Part shown: in pieces, positions 31,701 through 43,056 of the stretch | How the letters are laid out: each line of letters opens with the position of its first letter | How positions within the stretch are numbered: the stretch's first letter is position 1 | From: Eleginops maclovinus | Taxonomy: Eukaryota > Chordata > Actinopteri > Perciformes > Eleginopidae | Direction: 5' to 3' | Assembly (NCBI RefSeq): GCF_036324505.1 | Contig: NC_086352.1 | Span: 27,918,312 to 27,982,311 of the forward strand | Length of the DNA stretch: 64,000 nucleotides | Position numbers and translations under genes: made by a program | The notes under the pieces: model-generated | The model's input: only the letters and a program-made list of their open reading frames with translations | What the model was told of the DNA's origin: nothing | The model's database searches: none

Positions 31701-31739
31701 AAAGAGACACAATCAACTTTTTAGTGGTCATAAATCAAT

Positions 31740-32240
31740 TCCCATTTATCCAGAGTGGAGTGGAGAGAGTGAGCAGGCCTTTATTTAATCAGCCTCTGAT
31801 GCTCTTAATTTAGCCTTCTGGGGCTGAGCGATGACATGAAGTGCGCCTGCAGCCTGGTTGCACTTCTGCAGCTTCTGAACAAATTGTGACACTCACACGC
31901 CGTTTAAATCAGCCTCAGTGGGTGAAGACCTCTCAGATCACACATCACAAAAGCCAGCATGACGTGAATACAGACAAGGAGGTAATCCCATGATGCCACA
32001 GCAGGCAGGATTGTTTAACAATAGATGAGGGATGAGGGTACATATATACAGTTTTATTTTCCCAGCACTGTGACGCTGGCTGGATAAACATCAACAAGCT
32101 TCCTCAGGCTGCGTTTCCACACCGAGAGTGTTCAGAGCTGTTTATTCAGACTAAAGAGTATTCAGGGCTTTAGGTCGGCGGGAATAGCATAATGACAGCT
32201 CACGCGTCACCACCGATTGAATTAGGGGTTTGTGAGGCGA
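31740..32240. promoter_or_regulatory. Possible regulatory block upstream of adra2d
   Basis: Mixed-composition, repeat-free sequence with TTAATC and TTTAAATCAGCCTC-type motifs and several ATTA cores, standing between the purine tract and a cluster of MITEs. It resembles an enhancer-like conserved block, but conservation cannot be judged here. Confidence 0.2.
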
Positions 32241-32462
32241 TAATGATGGGGGGCTCAATAACTGGGTAAAAGACCAAATTTAATCAATGATCCTTGGACT
32301 GTTCACATAAACAAACAGGGGCCACAGATGCTAAAATACAAATGTAAACAATTCTCAGAAACATTATACTTTTCTATGTATTTATGCTAGACAGCCATGT
32401 AAACATTGCATGGACATATCAGTGGTGGCAATCACTGAGCAGCACCCAAGTACTGTATTTAA

Positions 32463-33385
32463 AGGGACAGTAGTATTTACGACATGGAATAAATGATGAA
32501 AAAATCATAAAAATTGATGATTTTTTTTGTTATTAATTGAAACTAAGAATCATGCTGTTATGTTAGCTAAGAAGGAATATCTACATGGGGAGCAGGTCCC
32601 TTTCCAGTCTGAATTTGCACCGTAACGTTTGTACAGTAGCCAAGAAAGGACAAACAACGCTCTGGCTCTAGAGATTGTTTATTCATACTGGAAGTCCCCT
32701 GTGGTTCTCTAACAATAAAACTGCAAAATCCTAAAAATACCTTTCGACGACTATTTATGTCAGTAATGTAAGGAAGGCATCTATAAAGAGGCAAAGGTTC
32801 TGAAATACTACCCCCATTGTTTTGCACTCTTGTTGGATTTGAGGGTTGGTTGAAATCTGCAACTGCAATGCCTGATGGCGCGAAATCCTAGAACACTGTC
32901 TAAGTACAATGTGGAGGTACTTAAACATTGATCATTACCATTTTATGGTTCTTTATTCTTCTGTTTTGTTAATACACAGTTGTGAGCTCATAGCTTAGTT
33001 GTTAGCAGTTGGCTAAACGATTAGCAACATCTTCTCTCGATCTCTGAAATACTTTTCTGATATTGTAGGTAGTTTGGGCTGAGAACCAGTATGTCGTCTC
33101 AAAGGGCTGTACATGCCCATTAGTTTGCAAAACAGATGTTTAGTCTCAGAATTGCCACTGTACAAAGTGGCGCAGTAATAAGTCCTAAAACCCGGAAGAG
33201 ATCAAGTATTTTAACACTTCCCGTTCCCTCATCTTGAAGTGAATTACAGTCAAGTCCTGTAATAATGTCTGTGTTTAACACAAGCATACAAGATTACATT
33301 TGAAAGGATCAGTGGAGGGGTACTCAGTTAGTTACGAATTGCATCTGTAATGCTAGATGGCGCCAAATCCTATAACACTGTCCCT
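32463..33385. mobile_element. TTAA-flanked MITE, 923 bp
   Basis: Begins AGGGACAGT after TTAA (32459-32462) and ends ACTGTCCCT before TTAA (33386-33389): a perfect 9-bp terminal inverted repeat with target duplication. A 130-bp internal part (about 33040-33170) is homologous to 35760-35880 inside another element. No coding capacity. Confidence 0.65.
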
Positions 33386-33389
33386 TTAA

Positions 33390-33560
33390 GTACAATGTGG
33401 AGGTACGTGTACTTTAATTATTGCCATATAATGTTCGTTATACTCCTGCTCCACTATATCTCAAAGGCAAACATTGTACTTTTTACTCAACATAGAGTTT
33501 ATTTGCAAATGTATGTTAATAATACAACGTAACTCAACTACTTCCATTGCTTCTGTATTT
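33390..33560. mobile_element. hAT-type MITE fragment
   Basis: Contains the GTACTTTAATTATTGCCAT, CTCCACTATATCTCAAAGGC and TTGTACTTTTTACTCAAC blocks shared with 20120-20335. It directly follows the TTAA element, so one of the two inserted next to or into the other. Confidence 0.5.
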
Positions 33561-34436
33561 AGACACAAAGGCTGCACCATTATTGCATTGGAGTAAAGTG
33601 TGCACTCTGTTTCCCATTTGAACAGTCATCACGTCTTGCCCCTCTTTTCTGACCGCAGGCTGTTCACCTGAGGCACATCAGTGTTATTCAATTAGTTTGC
33701 TATCAGCCTTGAGCGCCTCATTTCATACTGACAAAGTACATCTTTAAAAACATCCCATAACGTTGTTTAAATGTATCTTAAATCAGCTGATTACTGTATT
33801 TTGTAGGCAAACCAACAGGAGGAAATGATGTATTTGGTGCTCTAGTGAGTATTTGTGGCAGCAGGACAGCGTATGTGGGAGTCAAAATAAGCTGCTGTGT
33901 GTGTTCATGGCAATGAAGGAACATTTCACAGTGTGGCTGATTGATGTTTTTATTAGCTATTTGACAATAATTGGAGTCTGTGGCGTAGAATAATAAGTTA
34001 TATCGGGCTATATAATGTGAATCACGTCTCCAGTCTTAAAACGTAACTGTGCAATGTGTTAAAGTTGTTTTCACCACACAGGAACACTGCTCTGATTCAT
34101 CATCGCATTAATACAGCGAATGTGTTAGCAAACACCTGCCTATTTGCACAGACAGCAGGCACCATTAGCATTCATTAAGAGGTACTGTATGTCTATCAAT
34201 CCAATCTTAAAGCCCCTGTTCCTGTCAATAACTCCCAATAACTGGAGGACTTATCTGTCTCTTTAGATGCTGACATCTGCCATTTGAAACGTGCATATTT
34301 GTACAGTTTGCTACTTTGAGGCTGAGAAACCCTGTGTAGGTGGTGCCAGAGGCTGTGGTGTACCCGGTACCAGCTCACACCAACTGTTTTGCTATACCTG
34401 TGTTGGGATGTGTTTCGTCTGGGTTATACCACCAAC
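33561..34436. other. Intergenic DNA
   Basis: No gene or element recognised. The interval 33960-34180 has CNE-like texture (spaced ATTA/TAAT cores, GATTCATCATCGCATTAATA) but no stronger support. Confidence 0.4.
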
Positions 34437-34444
34437 CTCTAGAC

Positions 34445-34739
34445 TAGGGGTGTCCAAACTTTTTTCACCGAGGGCCACATACAGAAAAAATATAGGGAGA
34501 GCTGGGCCACTTATAGAGTTGAATATTGCCTCATAAGTTAAGTTATAAGTTAGCAAAACAAATCAAATGTAGGTGAATAATGCGCAATACTTAAAAATGC
34601 TTTAAGGAAAACACAGCCAACATCCCATTTCTCTTTAGGGTTTCATTTTATTTTGTTGGCATCTCATTCCTTAAAACAGAAGCCTCAGATTACCTGGCGG
34701 GCCACATTTGGCCCCCGGGCCGTAGTTTGGACACCTCTG
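34445..34739. mobile_element. hAT MITE with perfect 8-bp target duplication
   Basis: Terminal inverted repeats TAGGGGTGTCCAAACT and AGTTTGGACACCTCTG are flanked by the octamer CTCTAGAC on both sides (34437-34444 and 34740-34747). The interior has GGGCCACAT motifs at both ends, as in a widespread vertebrate hAT MITE class. The perfect duplication suggests a fairly recent insertion. Confidence 0.92.
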
Positions 34740-35321
34740 CTCTAGACTTTAGGTTGCTCATACCACCATGAAATGCTCAGAGTACTGAGCGGTGTCTGTG
34801 GAGAAAAAGGCCCTGCTCGAGGGTACATAATGTCAAAGTCTTACTTTTTAGGGATGAAAAAATACTGATCCTCCTTTATATCTGCAGACTCTCCAACATA
34901 GAGGATGAGATCTGACAGCAGTGAAGTCTCTTTTGATTTGTGTTCATTATAATAGGATAATGTATACAGCTGTAGAGGAAACCCTGGATAAATCAGATTT
35001 ACATGGAACATTTAGTTTGTCAATGATATGATTTTATTTATTGCCCAATATAATTGATTGAATGTCTTTACATCCATCTTTGAACCCCATCTTTATTTGT
35101 GGTGTCATAATTACCCAAAATACAGTAATGTGTGGTTTGTTAACGTAGCTAGTTTACTGTGGTGGGTTAGTTTCATCCTGCATTTCTATAGGGAAAATAA
35201 AGATACCAATAGCTCAAATATACAGACGACAAAGCAGCCAACAAGGCCTGACATTTGGAAGAATAACGTAAATGACAGAGAAAGATTTAAACAATTTTTA
35301 TAGTCTCCCCGTGCCCTTTAA

Positions 35322-35959
35322 AAGTGGGGTAGGCTCTATTTTTGGCTCCATTGGGCAAACATTCCATTTGCGCCTTTCAAGGTATTGTCATTCAAAGTTG
35401 TCTAACACAAAACAAGACTCCTATAGCTCCCAGTTCATTTTAAAGCTTTGAAAATCTAGCCTGTGGAAGAAAACATTCAGAGGTCGTTCCTATTGGCTGT
35501 TTGACTCAATTTAAATGTTGAAAAGCCTGTTTCAGAATATACTACAGGCCCACAAAGCAGCCCAAAAAAGGAAGACAGAATTTCAGAGATGGAGAGAAAA
35601 TGCTGCTAATAGTGTAGCCTTCTGCTAGTCACATCTGTCAGCCTTGGACTACAGTCAGCAGAATGCTAAATAATAGCAGCATTTTCTCTTCATCTCTCAA
35701 TTAGTTCTGCTAACCACTAAGCCATTGCTGCTAGCAGCAGGCTAATCAATCAGTAACATATCATCTCTCTCTCCTCAATACTTTGCTGATATTGTAGAGC
35801 TAATAGCATATTATCTCAAAGGGCTTTACAGGCCGATAAGTTTGCAAAGAAAACTGGCATTTAGTCTCAGAATCTGCGCTGTATATTGGCTCATACTCTT
35901 GCACCTTACTGTGTAATGCATGTGCATCTGCCTTTTTTTTAAAGCTGCCTACCCTATTT
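35322..35959. mobile_element. TTAA-flanked MITE, 638 bp
   Basis: The ends TTTAAAAGTGGGGTAGGC (35317-35334) and GCCTACCCTATTTTTAAA (35947-35964) are inverted repeats matching at 16 of 18 bases and include TTAA on each side. A 15-bp perfect inverted repeat (GAGAAAATGCTGCTA, 35594-35608 and 35674-35688) lies inside. Part of the right half is shared with the element at 32463-33385. Confidence 0.65.
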
Positions 35960-35964
35960 TTAAA

Positions 35965-38460
35965 CTGGCAAAAGCATTATTAACTGTGTAGACACTGAAA
36001 TAACTGATTGATTTTCTGAAAGAGCACTTAAATATAAAATGGCATGTAAACAGGAGAATGACCTTTCCAAGCGGTTGACATTTTGAAATCACAAGATTAG
36101 CTTTAACTGTGACTGCTGCAGCCATTTTGTACCAGAGTCAGTATGAAGACCACTTGGCTACTTCAATGTCTTTATACAATTGTAAGTGTATTGTGTATTG
36201 TGGTTGAGATTCATAGTGGCTTCATTTCCATGAAAAGAAACAAGCATGCAGCAGCAACTCTCTATATCCTTTTAAAGCTGTGGGGCAAAATTAATTAATT
36301 AATTAATTTACTTTCTTCCTTTCTTTATCCTGTACTTGGATGATATGACATATAATGCATGGTTTATTTACACTGTTTAGTAGGTATATCACTAGTAGTC
36401 ACTGATTATTTCACTTGGGTTAACTCGTAAAATTGCCCCAGCTATTGATTATATCTTTACTTTTACCACTTCTTTTGGTACCATTATAGATGTTGTCTTT
36501 TAGACTTTGAACACTCATTAAAGAAAGGTCTACCAAAAGTATTCCAGTATTTGAGTCTGAGTATTTTAAGTCTTGGCATTCTTGATACAACTGTACAAAC
36601 ACTGTCCACACACCTGTGCATATTTAGAGTCATACTTCTTTGCAATAGAGTGAAACAAAACGCGTGTTGAAAGTTGACACCCAGTTTAAGCCTCTCATTT
36701 GCTGATACTGCACAACAACAATTACTACACATGTTCCCATTTTCATTTATGCATACTGTACCTTATGTATTTAGAGGGGATCTCCATGCTTTGGCTTCCA
36801 TATCCTCCAAGGCTACTTGTTATTGAGACAAAATTCTGCATTCAACCAGAGGAGATATACAGTACATCTTAATTCATATTTCTGGAAATGCGGGTATAAA
36901 TAATACAGACAGCTCATATGATTAAAAGTGAAAATAAATTGTATATTCAACAAAGACAAAAGATGAATTGATTTAAATTCTTGTGTGATGTTTTTTACAC
37001 AGCTCGTATAAAATATGATTCCTGTAGTAATAATATTTTCCTTCTATCATCATGAAAAACAGCCCAACACCAGGACTATATAAAATATAGGTTGGTGTGC
37101 CCACGGACCGTCACTCAAAATGTGGTTTATACACCAGCACTCACAGTCCACATATGATCCATTTGAGTACTGTGCTGTGGAGTCTGCACTGTATCTAATC
37201 TCAATAAATCATTTTGCACCTTGAGTTGAAGTGCCTCCTACTTAAGCTACTAATCACTGCAATAGACATCAGACCTAAAGGAACATAAAACTCAATAAAT
37301 GATGTTCTTTTCCTCCCTTGTTGACTGATTTGGTATTCACTGCAGAGAGACACTCCTGAATCTACTAAAGCATGATGTGAGTATTATCTTTGAATAAGAA
37401 TTGCTGATATTATGTGCAGAGTGAAATGTGTGAAATTGTATCGTGTTGGTTACGAGGATTAAATACGACTGAAATGAAAAGATATGCAGCTTAGTGACAG
37501 TGTAAGCAGATATTGAATTTAAATCAATGGATAAAAAGTAATTTATCAGATAAAATGTTCTATAAAAAATTAAGTTTTAGGAGGCATTTTTTGAATGGGA
37601 AAAATACATGTATTTGCTCTGTTGGCCCTGTGCACCTCTGCACGTCTTGACGTCAGAAATATTTTACGGGAAGTAACTTTGGTGATATATTACATTGGAA
37701 AGCGTGTAATCACTGCACCGTCAAATCACTCTGAAGTTTCACTGAGATGCTGCAGCAGCGGTTTAGGAAAACAGCCTGAATCCTGTTTGACAGCTCTGCA
37801 GCAACTTCTTAAAAATGGAGCTTTCTGGGTGAGTCACATCTCTGGCTGTGATGGAGAGAGAAAGATGCAGACAATAGAGAGGGGAGATAATCACAAATAA
37901 TAAACTCAGAGGAGTAAACAGAAAGAAGGGCAGACCATCTGAATATGGGCCTATGTAAATGTCTATAAGGTAATTTGCTTTGGATTTGCTGCAAATGATT
38001 AAGAGAGGAGGTGGTACCTGGCGGGACAGAAAAACAAGACAGAGTGAACATTGCATGAGGTGAATGGAGGATGCTGAGAGCAGCTGGAGTACTGAAAGTG
38101 TAAACAGTGTCAGATGTTTGACATTAATGACTTAATGGGGTCTGGGGTTTAACAAATGAATGAAGTGAAATGACCTGCTTGTTTGTTTCTGGCCACACTT
38201 TGTCACATGTCGCTCCCAAACTCTCAATTGTTGACTCAAGACCATAAAAACAACTGGTGCTAATGTATTTAAATGGGCCTTTTTTAAGACTCATGCTTGC
38301 ATTTTGCATTTCTACTACAACATGTTCACATTCTCCTATGTTCAAATATATTTTTTGAAAACTGTCTGAATATACCTTTTATCAACCTCTGTCTGAAACG
38401 CTCCATTTCAGCTCCTGTCTTTTTAAGTCCGCCCCCCCCAACAAAAACATTCTCCAATGT
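35965..38460. other. Intergenic DNA
   Basis: Holds a short (AATT)n run near 36290-36308 and an isolated perfect TGACGTCA at 37648-37655. No exon is supported; the frames around 37595-37900 have no domain or splice support. Confidence 0.5.
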
Positions 38461-38472
38461 GTGTGTTTGTGT

Positions 38473-38519
<47 letters not shown>
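38461..38519. repeat. (TG)n tract fused to a run of 33 G
   Basis: An imperfect TG repeat runs directly into an uninterrupted homopolymer of 33 guanines (38487-38519). Homopolymers this long are error-prone in sequencing, so the exact length is doubtful. Confidence 0.9.
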
Positions 38520-38520
<1 letters not shown>

Positions 38521-38521
<1 letters not shown>

Positions 38522-39980
38522 GACTCCCAAGCTTTTAAATACACATACACTGAAGAGGTGTTTTTTTTGGTTGTTAATCCATTTAAAGATTCACTGTATC
38601 TCAAATACACAGTGACACAGGGGCACAGGGGCACAGGCCCATGTTGGCCCCTGTTACCCCCCCCCTGGTAATAATTGGAAAGAAAAAGCATGAAATGTAC
38701 TCCCAAAAGCACTACCACTTAAACCCAACCCTCACAACGTTTATACACTTGCAGTAACAACAAAGGGAGACTTGAACACTAAGGACCCTTGACACGACCT
38801 TCACTCCTCTCAAATACTACAATCAGGGATCTGCTCCCGAGCACTTCTGGGCAAAAAGAGAGCTTACATAAACACTTTAATCACCTCCTATACAACCATA
38901 TTAAACTACACCGGATATACTGCCATTACTTCATGCAGATCGAACACCTGCTCTTATTTATTTCTGGAATTGTTTGTGTTTTTATGTTAATTCAAGGCCG
39001 CGGTTGGAAAGTTGGGAAGCCAATGCTGAGGACACTGCTGTTTAAGATACAGTATCATTCCAATCGGCAGAATGAAGATACTCCTTCACTGTAACCAAAC
39101 TGGTGTCAAAAAACCACCTCTGAGAACTACTTTCCTGCAATTACATGTACAAATAAATCACTGGATAAGCACATAAAACCAACTTCTAATCTCATAGACC
39201 AACCATTTTAATTTATCTGACTTTTGAGATGGAACCAATGAAAACCTTTTGCTTGAAAAAGCCAAGTGACTCTCTTCTATAGGTACAGCCATATGAACAG
39301 ATGTGTTCCCACTCTATGCATTATTTCTTCTCTGTGTGCGTCATATGTACAGCAGCTATAGAAAGACTACTTGTATGGAGGGTCCTTTACAGATGCTGAT
39401 CCCTATTATGATGTTACTCTCATTCGGCATGGGAAGCCTTTCCATTATCTCTTTTTGAATAATATTACATGAGAAAATAGCAGAGAAACTGATGAAGATG
39501 TCTGATGTTAAACTTCTCTATCGCAGTAGTGCTGACCCCAGAATTCGTCTCCTTCCATACTTATCTCCATAGGGCGATGCTTGTGCTGAGGCATAACAAA
39601 TAACCCACAAAGTAGAAAAAAGATCAAGCATGATGTCTCTACCAATAAATAAAAATGTCTTCAGAGAGCAGCAATGACAGGAAATGAAGGCAGGGAATTG
39701 GATGATGACATGCAACAAAGACCATAGGAAAGACTCAAACTGGAGACATTGCAATTTCAAGGTCAGCACGCCATGAAATCTGTCTAACCTTTTAATAACA
39801 CATTTCTTATAACGGAAATGGAATAAGTCATGCATGGATGGGTATTATTAGGGTTGTATCATTACTGTACATTTCCTTGCCTACTTCTTTTCAGTTCCTA
39901 TTGATTGCTGTGCAAGAAAAAAGAAAACACTAAATTGGGGATGAGAATATCAAGGCGAGTTTTCCATGTTGTAATTGCTA
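38521..39980. other. Intergenic DNA
   Basis: No gene or complete element. A small C-run follows the G-run at 38657-38665. Confidence 0.5.
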
Positions 39981-40087
39981 CCATGCTCATTTCAGGTTAA
40001 TGTTTGTATTTGGTGTCTCTACTGTGACATGTTTACATGCTTTAATGTTCAAAAAGCTCTTTATTTTTCTCATACTGCCTGTGCTGC
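39981..40087 (+). mobile_element. MITE family A, left-end fragment
   Basis: Matches the first 110 bp of the family (TTTCAGGTTAATGTTTGTAT, a TGTCTCTACTGTGACATG block, and CATACTGCCTGTGCTGC) and then breaks off into a different repeated module. Confidence 0.75.
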
Positions 40088-40368
40088 ATTTGACAGATTG
40101 CATTCCGATCTTGAAAGTGAAGTATAAATCAAACCTGCTTTGATGCTTTTGACAGTGATATAGGGGTCATCCTTTTAAATGTATTACATATATATAAAGA
40201 CTAGCAAACACTTTGTGACAATGTTTCACCAAGTTCACTATAGCATTCTCTTTAAAGTTTCTAGCAGTGTAGTATAAAGGGTATATGATCTCTTTGATTC
40301 AGTTCAGCAAGTTCTTCATTCATCTCACCGTACACTGTCTTCACATTAACTGATCAGAGAAGCATTTT
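40088..40368 (+). repeat. Repeated module X, copy 1
   Basis: About 280 bp beginning ATTTGACAGATTGCATTCC and ending ACTGATCAGAGAAGCATTTT. It matches 45078-45372 throughout with moderate divergence, and in both places it is followed by family A sequence. Its origin is unknown. Confidence 0.85.
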
Positions 40369-40372
40369 TTAA

Positions 40373-40774
40373 AGGGGCCCTATGATGCTCCTTTTCAGGT
40401 TCATATTAGTATTGTGTCCCTCTACACGCTTCAATGTTCAAAAAGTTTCTTTATTTTTCTCTTACTGCCTGTGCTGCAGCACCTGTTTTCACCCTCTGTC
40501 TGAAACCAGAGAGTTCTGGTTTCAGACAGTTGTGTTGTGATTGGTCAGCCACTTAGAGATGTCCCACCCCTTAGCCTATCACGTGGGGGGGTGGCCAACA
40601 GCAGCGCGAGTGTTACATAGTGATTTAATTATGTTACAGAAGTAGTCCAATGGAGGTGTTTAAAGCAGGGGGAGTGTGTGGGAGAGACACTCTATGGGAT
40701 TTTAGCCTTTGCATAACATTTACATGCACAAAAATCTAACACACTACAGAAAAGGGAAAGCTTATTAGGGCCCA
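40373..40774 (+). mobile_element. MITE family A, near-complete copy
   Basis: Begins AGGGGCCCTATGATGCTCC after TTAA (40369-40372) and ends near CTTATTAGGGCCC. This is the most complete copy and defines the family: left end AGGGGCCC, a central region of ATTGG-containing blocks, then ACACACTACAG and the inverted GGGCCC end. No coding capacity. Confidence 0.8.
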
Positions 40775-42143
40775 TTCAAGCTACCTAGTTAATAAAGCAA
40801 CACAGTTTAGTCAAGTTAGCTTTTGTACTTTTTAACTTGTTAATGAAAAGGCACAATAAGCCTAGGGAGCTCTGTGTGGTGCTGTAAAATATGCCAGCTG
40901 TGGATGAAGACTAGATGTCAATGTTCAATAGGTTTTGTTGCTCTAACACTGTTTTCTTCTCAAATGTTTTGCTAATAGAGGAATAAACTCAAAGATTTTG
41001 GCTATTCAGAAACACAAGGTTTTAGGAAAGGATCCCTTTGCTGATAGGATTAACGTACCTACAGTATTAGTTTTCATTGAATCTTAGCCTTGATGCTAAT
41101 TGCTTCTTTCATCAAACAAGATCCATTAACACACAAGCAAACAGTATTTCCTGGGAACTGGTGGAGACCAAAAACAGAGCTAAAAGAGATCATTGGATTT
41201 ATATTTATCTGGTAGACTGCTGAATGTGTACATTTTAACTTTACAAGGTCATCATTTTTGAATCATGGGTTATGTTTAGATAGTTGTAAAGTTATGCCAC
41301 AAGGTGGGTAAGAAACTGAAGCTTTGTCAATTCATTATCTTCAAGGTTTATCTGTAACAAGATCCTATTGAAATATGAACTATTTTAAACCAATTATTTA
41401 AATCTCAAGCTTTAACTTATTTTAAACTAGTATTCATTTTGTCGTAAGTAATAGTTGGTGGAGATCAAAGCAGAGCTGAAAGGACAATATATGACAACTC
41501 CCAATTAATGCTAATGTTGCTCCATATAATAAAACATATCGTCCTAATAACCTGATTATATGGTATGTCAGTGCTGTGTATACAGTGTGTATCACTGATG
41601 GTTCTGTCTTTAGGTACCTTTTGAGGTACTTGTGTTGTACTTGAGCAATTCTATCTAAGAGAACTTCGAACCTCTGCTAGTGTTAAGATTAAAGTTTATT
41701 GATCCCTAGGAATACATTGCAAAGCTATCCACCAGTATATCAATACATTTGAAATTGTCTCAACTTTTATCAACAATAAAGTCATGAATAATGCATCAAT
41801 AATTATAACTCATTGATGACATGTCTTTAAATTATTTCTGAAATGTTAATATATTTTGTATTTTTAATTTAGTATAACATTTATTTCATGACTTTTGCTT
41901 GCAACATAGTATTTTTCCACTGTAGTACTGCAGATCTGAGCACATCTTCCTCCTGTGAACCCCCCCTAGCTAATATTTTCAATAGCTGCAGTTTGGTCAA
42001 GCAACCCGCAGGCATTCAAGGTGTTTCATGCTATTGAATACATTCACCATGGAGTGCTGACAGTGAGCAGGAGCTGTCAATACTTTGTCGATACAAAAAA
42101 AACCCACCTACAGTACGCTTCATTTTCAGGTTTGTTTTGATGA
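40775..42143. other. Intergenic DNA downstream of znf408
   Basis: AT-rich, with repeated AACAGAGCTAAAAGAGAT-like motifs near 41173 and a related form near 41468. No gene seen. The right end borders the znf408 3' untranslated region. Confidence 0.45.
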
Positions 42144-42149
42144 TTTATT
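42144..42149 (-). terminator. Candidate znf408 polyadenylation signal
   Basis: AATAAA on the minus strand about 250 nt after the znf408 stop codon, a plausible 3' end for a short untranslated region. Confidence 0.4.
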
Positions 42150-42397
42150 TTGTGCAACTGGACAGAATAAACTGTGTAAATGCAGAACACATCACGTGGA
42201 AGTACTTTCGGTTCAAATGGACTCTGACAGCTCAAGTTATTTCAACATCTTAAAACATCAACAGTAGATGTCAGCCACTCAGAACCAAAGAGAGCGCTGA
42301 TGTTCGACAACAATAAGAATCCCTGAATAGACTAAGGGGCCGGTTTGTTCACCACCAGCAAAAAAGGATGGATGTTTGAGAACCCGAAGATTTTCCG

Positions 42398-43056
42398 CTA
42401 CCCTGTGTTAATCTCCACAGTCTGTTCCACATAGAGCCCGCCCCCCTCCTCCTGTAAGATCAGAAGCTCTCCTACTGCCTGCTGCTCGTGGACCACAATG
42501 CACTGCTCTGTGCCATCCGAGATCACCACCTCCACCAGATCCTCCCCCGTCCTCGCAGGCAGCGAGCTCTCTGAGGTGAGGATCAGAGGGGTGGAGCTGG
42601 GTGTGGAGAGGTCGCTTGTGTGGACGTAGACTACATGTTGGATGTTACCTGAAGGTTCCTCCTCTTCTCCAGCTTCTGCTCTCGAGGTCTCAGTGTCATG
42701 AAAGTTCCTCGGCTCCTTCTCCACTACTTTTCCTCGTGCCCTTTTCGGTTTTATATATCCCACCTCAAGCGAGTTCTTCTTTGGTCTGCCCCTAATTGGC
42801 TGCGGGTGGCTGGAGCGTGAAGCTGCTTGTGCATCCTCCGTCTTGTCGATGCTCTTCGTCTGATCTCCGTGTCCTCCCTGTGAATGTGACGCCTCCACCG
42901 CCTCGTCCTGAGCCCCCCCCTCAGTCCGGTGCTGGGCTTGGTGCCTCAGCAGACTGTGTCTTACCGTGTAAGAAGCTCCGCAGTGGCAGATGTATGGTTT
43001 CTCCATAACGTGGGACGACTTTATGTGTCTCCGCAGCTTAGTGGCCAAAGTGTAGC
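42398..43056 (-). CDS. znf408: znf408 coding exon 8 (finger 9 end, finger 10, tail)
   Basis: The acceptor TTTTTCCTCAG precedes GCTACACTTTGG; the exon completes finger 9 ([15 protein letters not shown], four residues between its histidines) and encodes finger 10, then a Ser/Gln/Glu-rich tail with an AT-hook-like RGRPKK and a conserved-looking end rich in Val and Glu. Finger 10 reads [19 protein letters not shown]: the two cysteines are one residue apart instead of two. Confidence 0.95.

Noticed and set aside
37648..37655. Perfect TGACGTCA (CRE)
   Set aside because: A single 8-bp match in intergenic DNA with no promoter context; expected by chance at this scale.
38297..38718. Open frames with poly-Gly or poly-Pro stretches
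   Set aside because: Generated by the G33 homopolymer and TG repeat.
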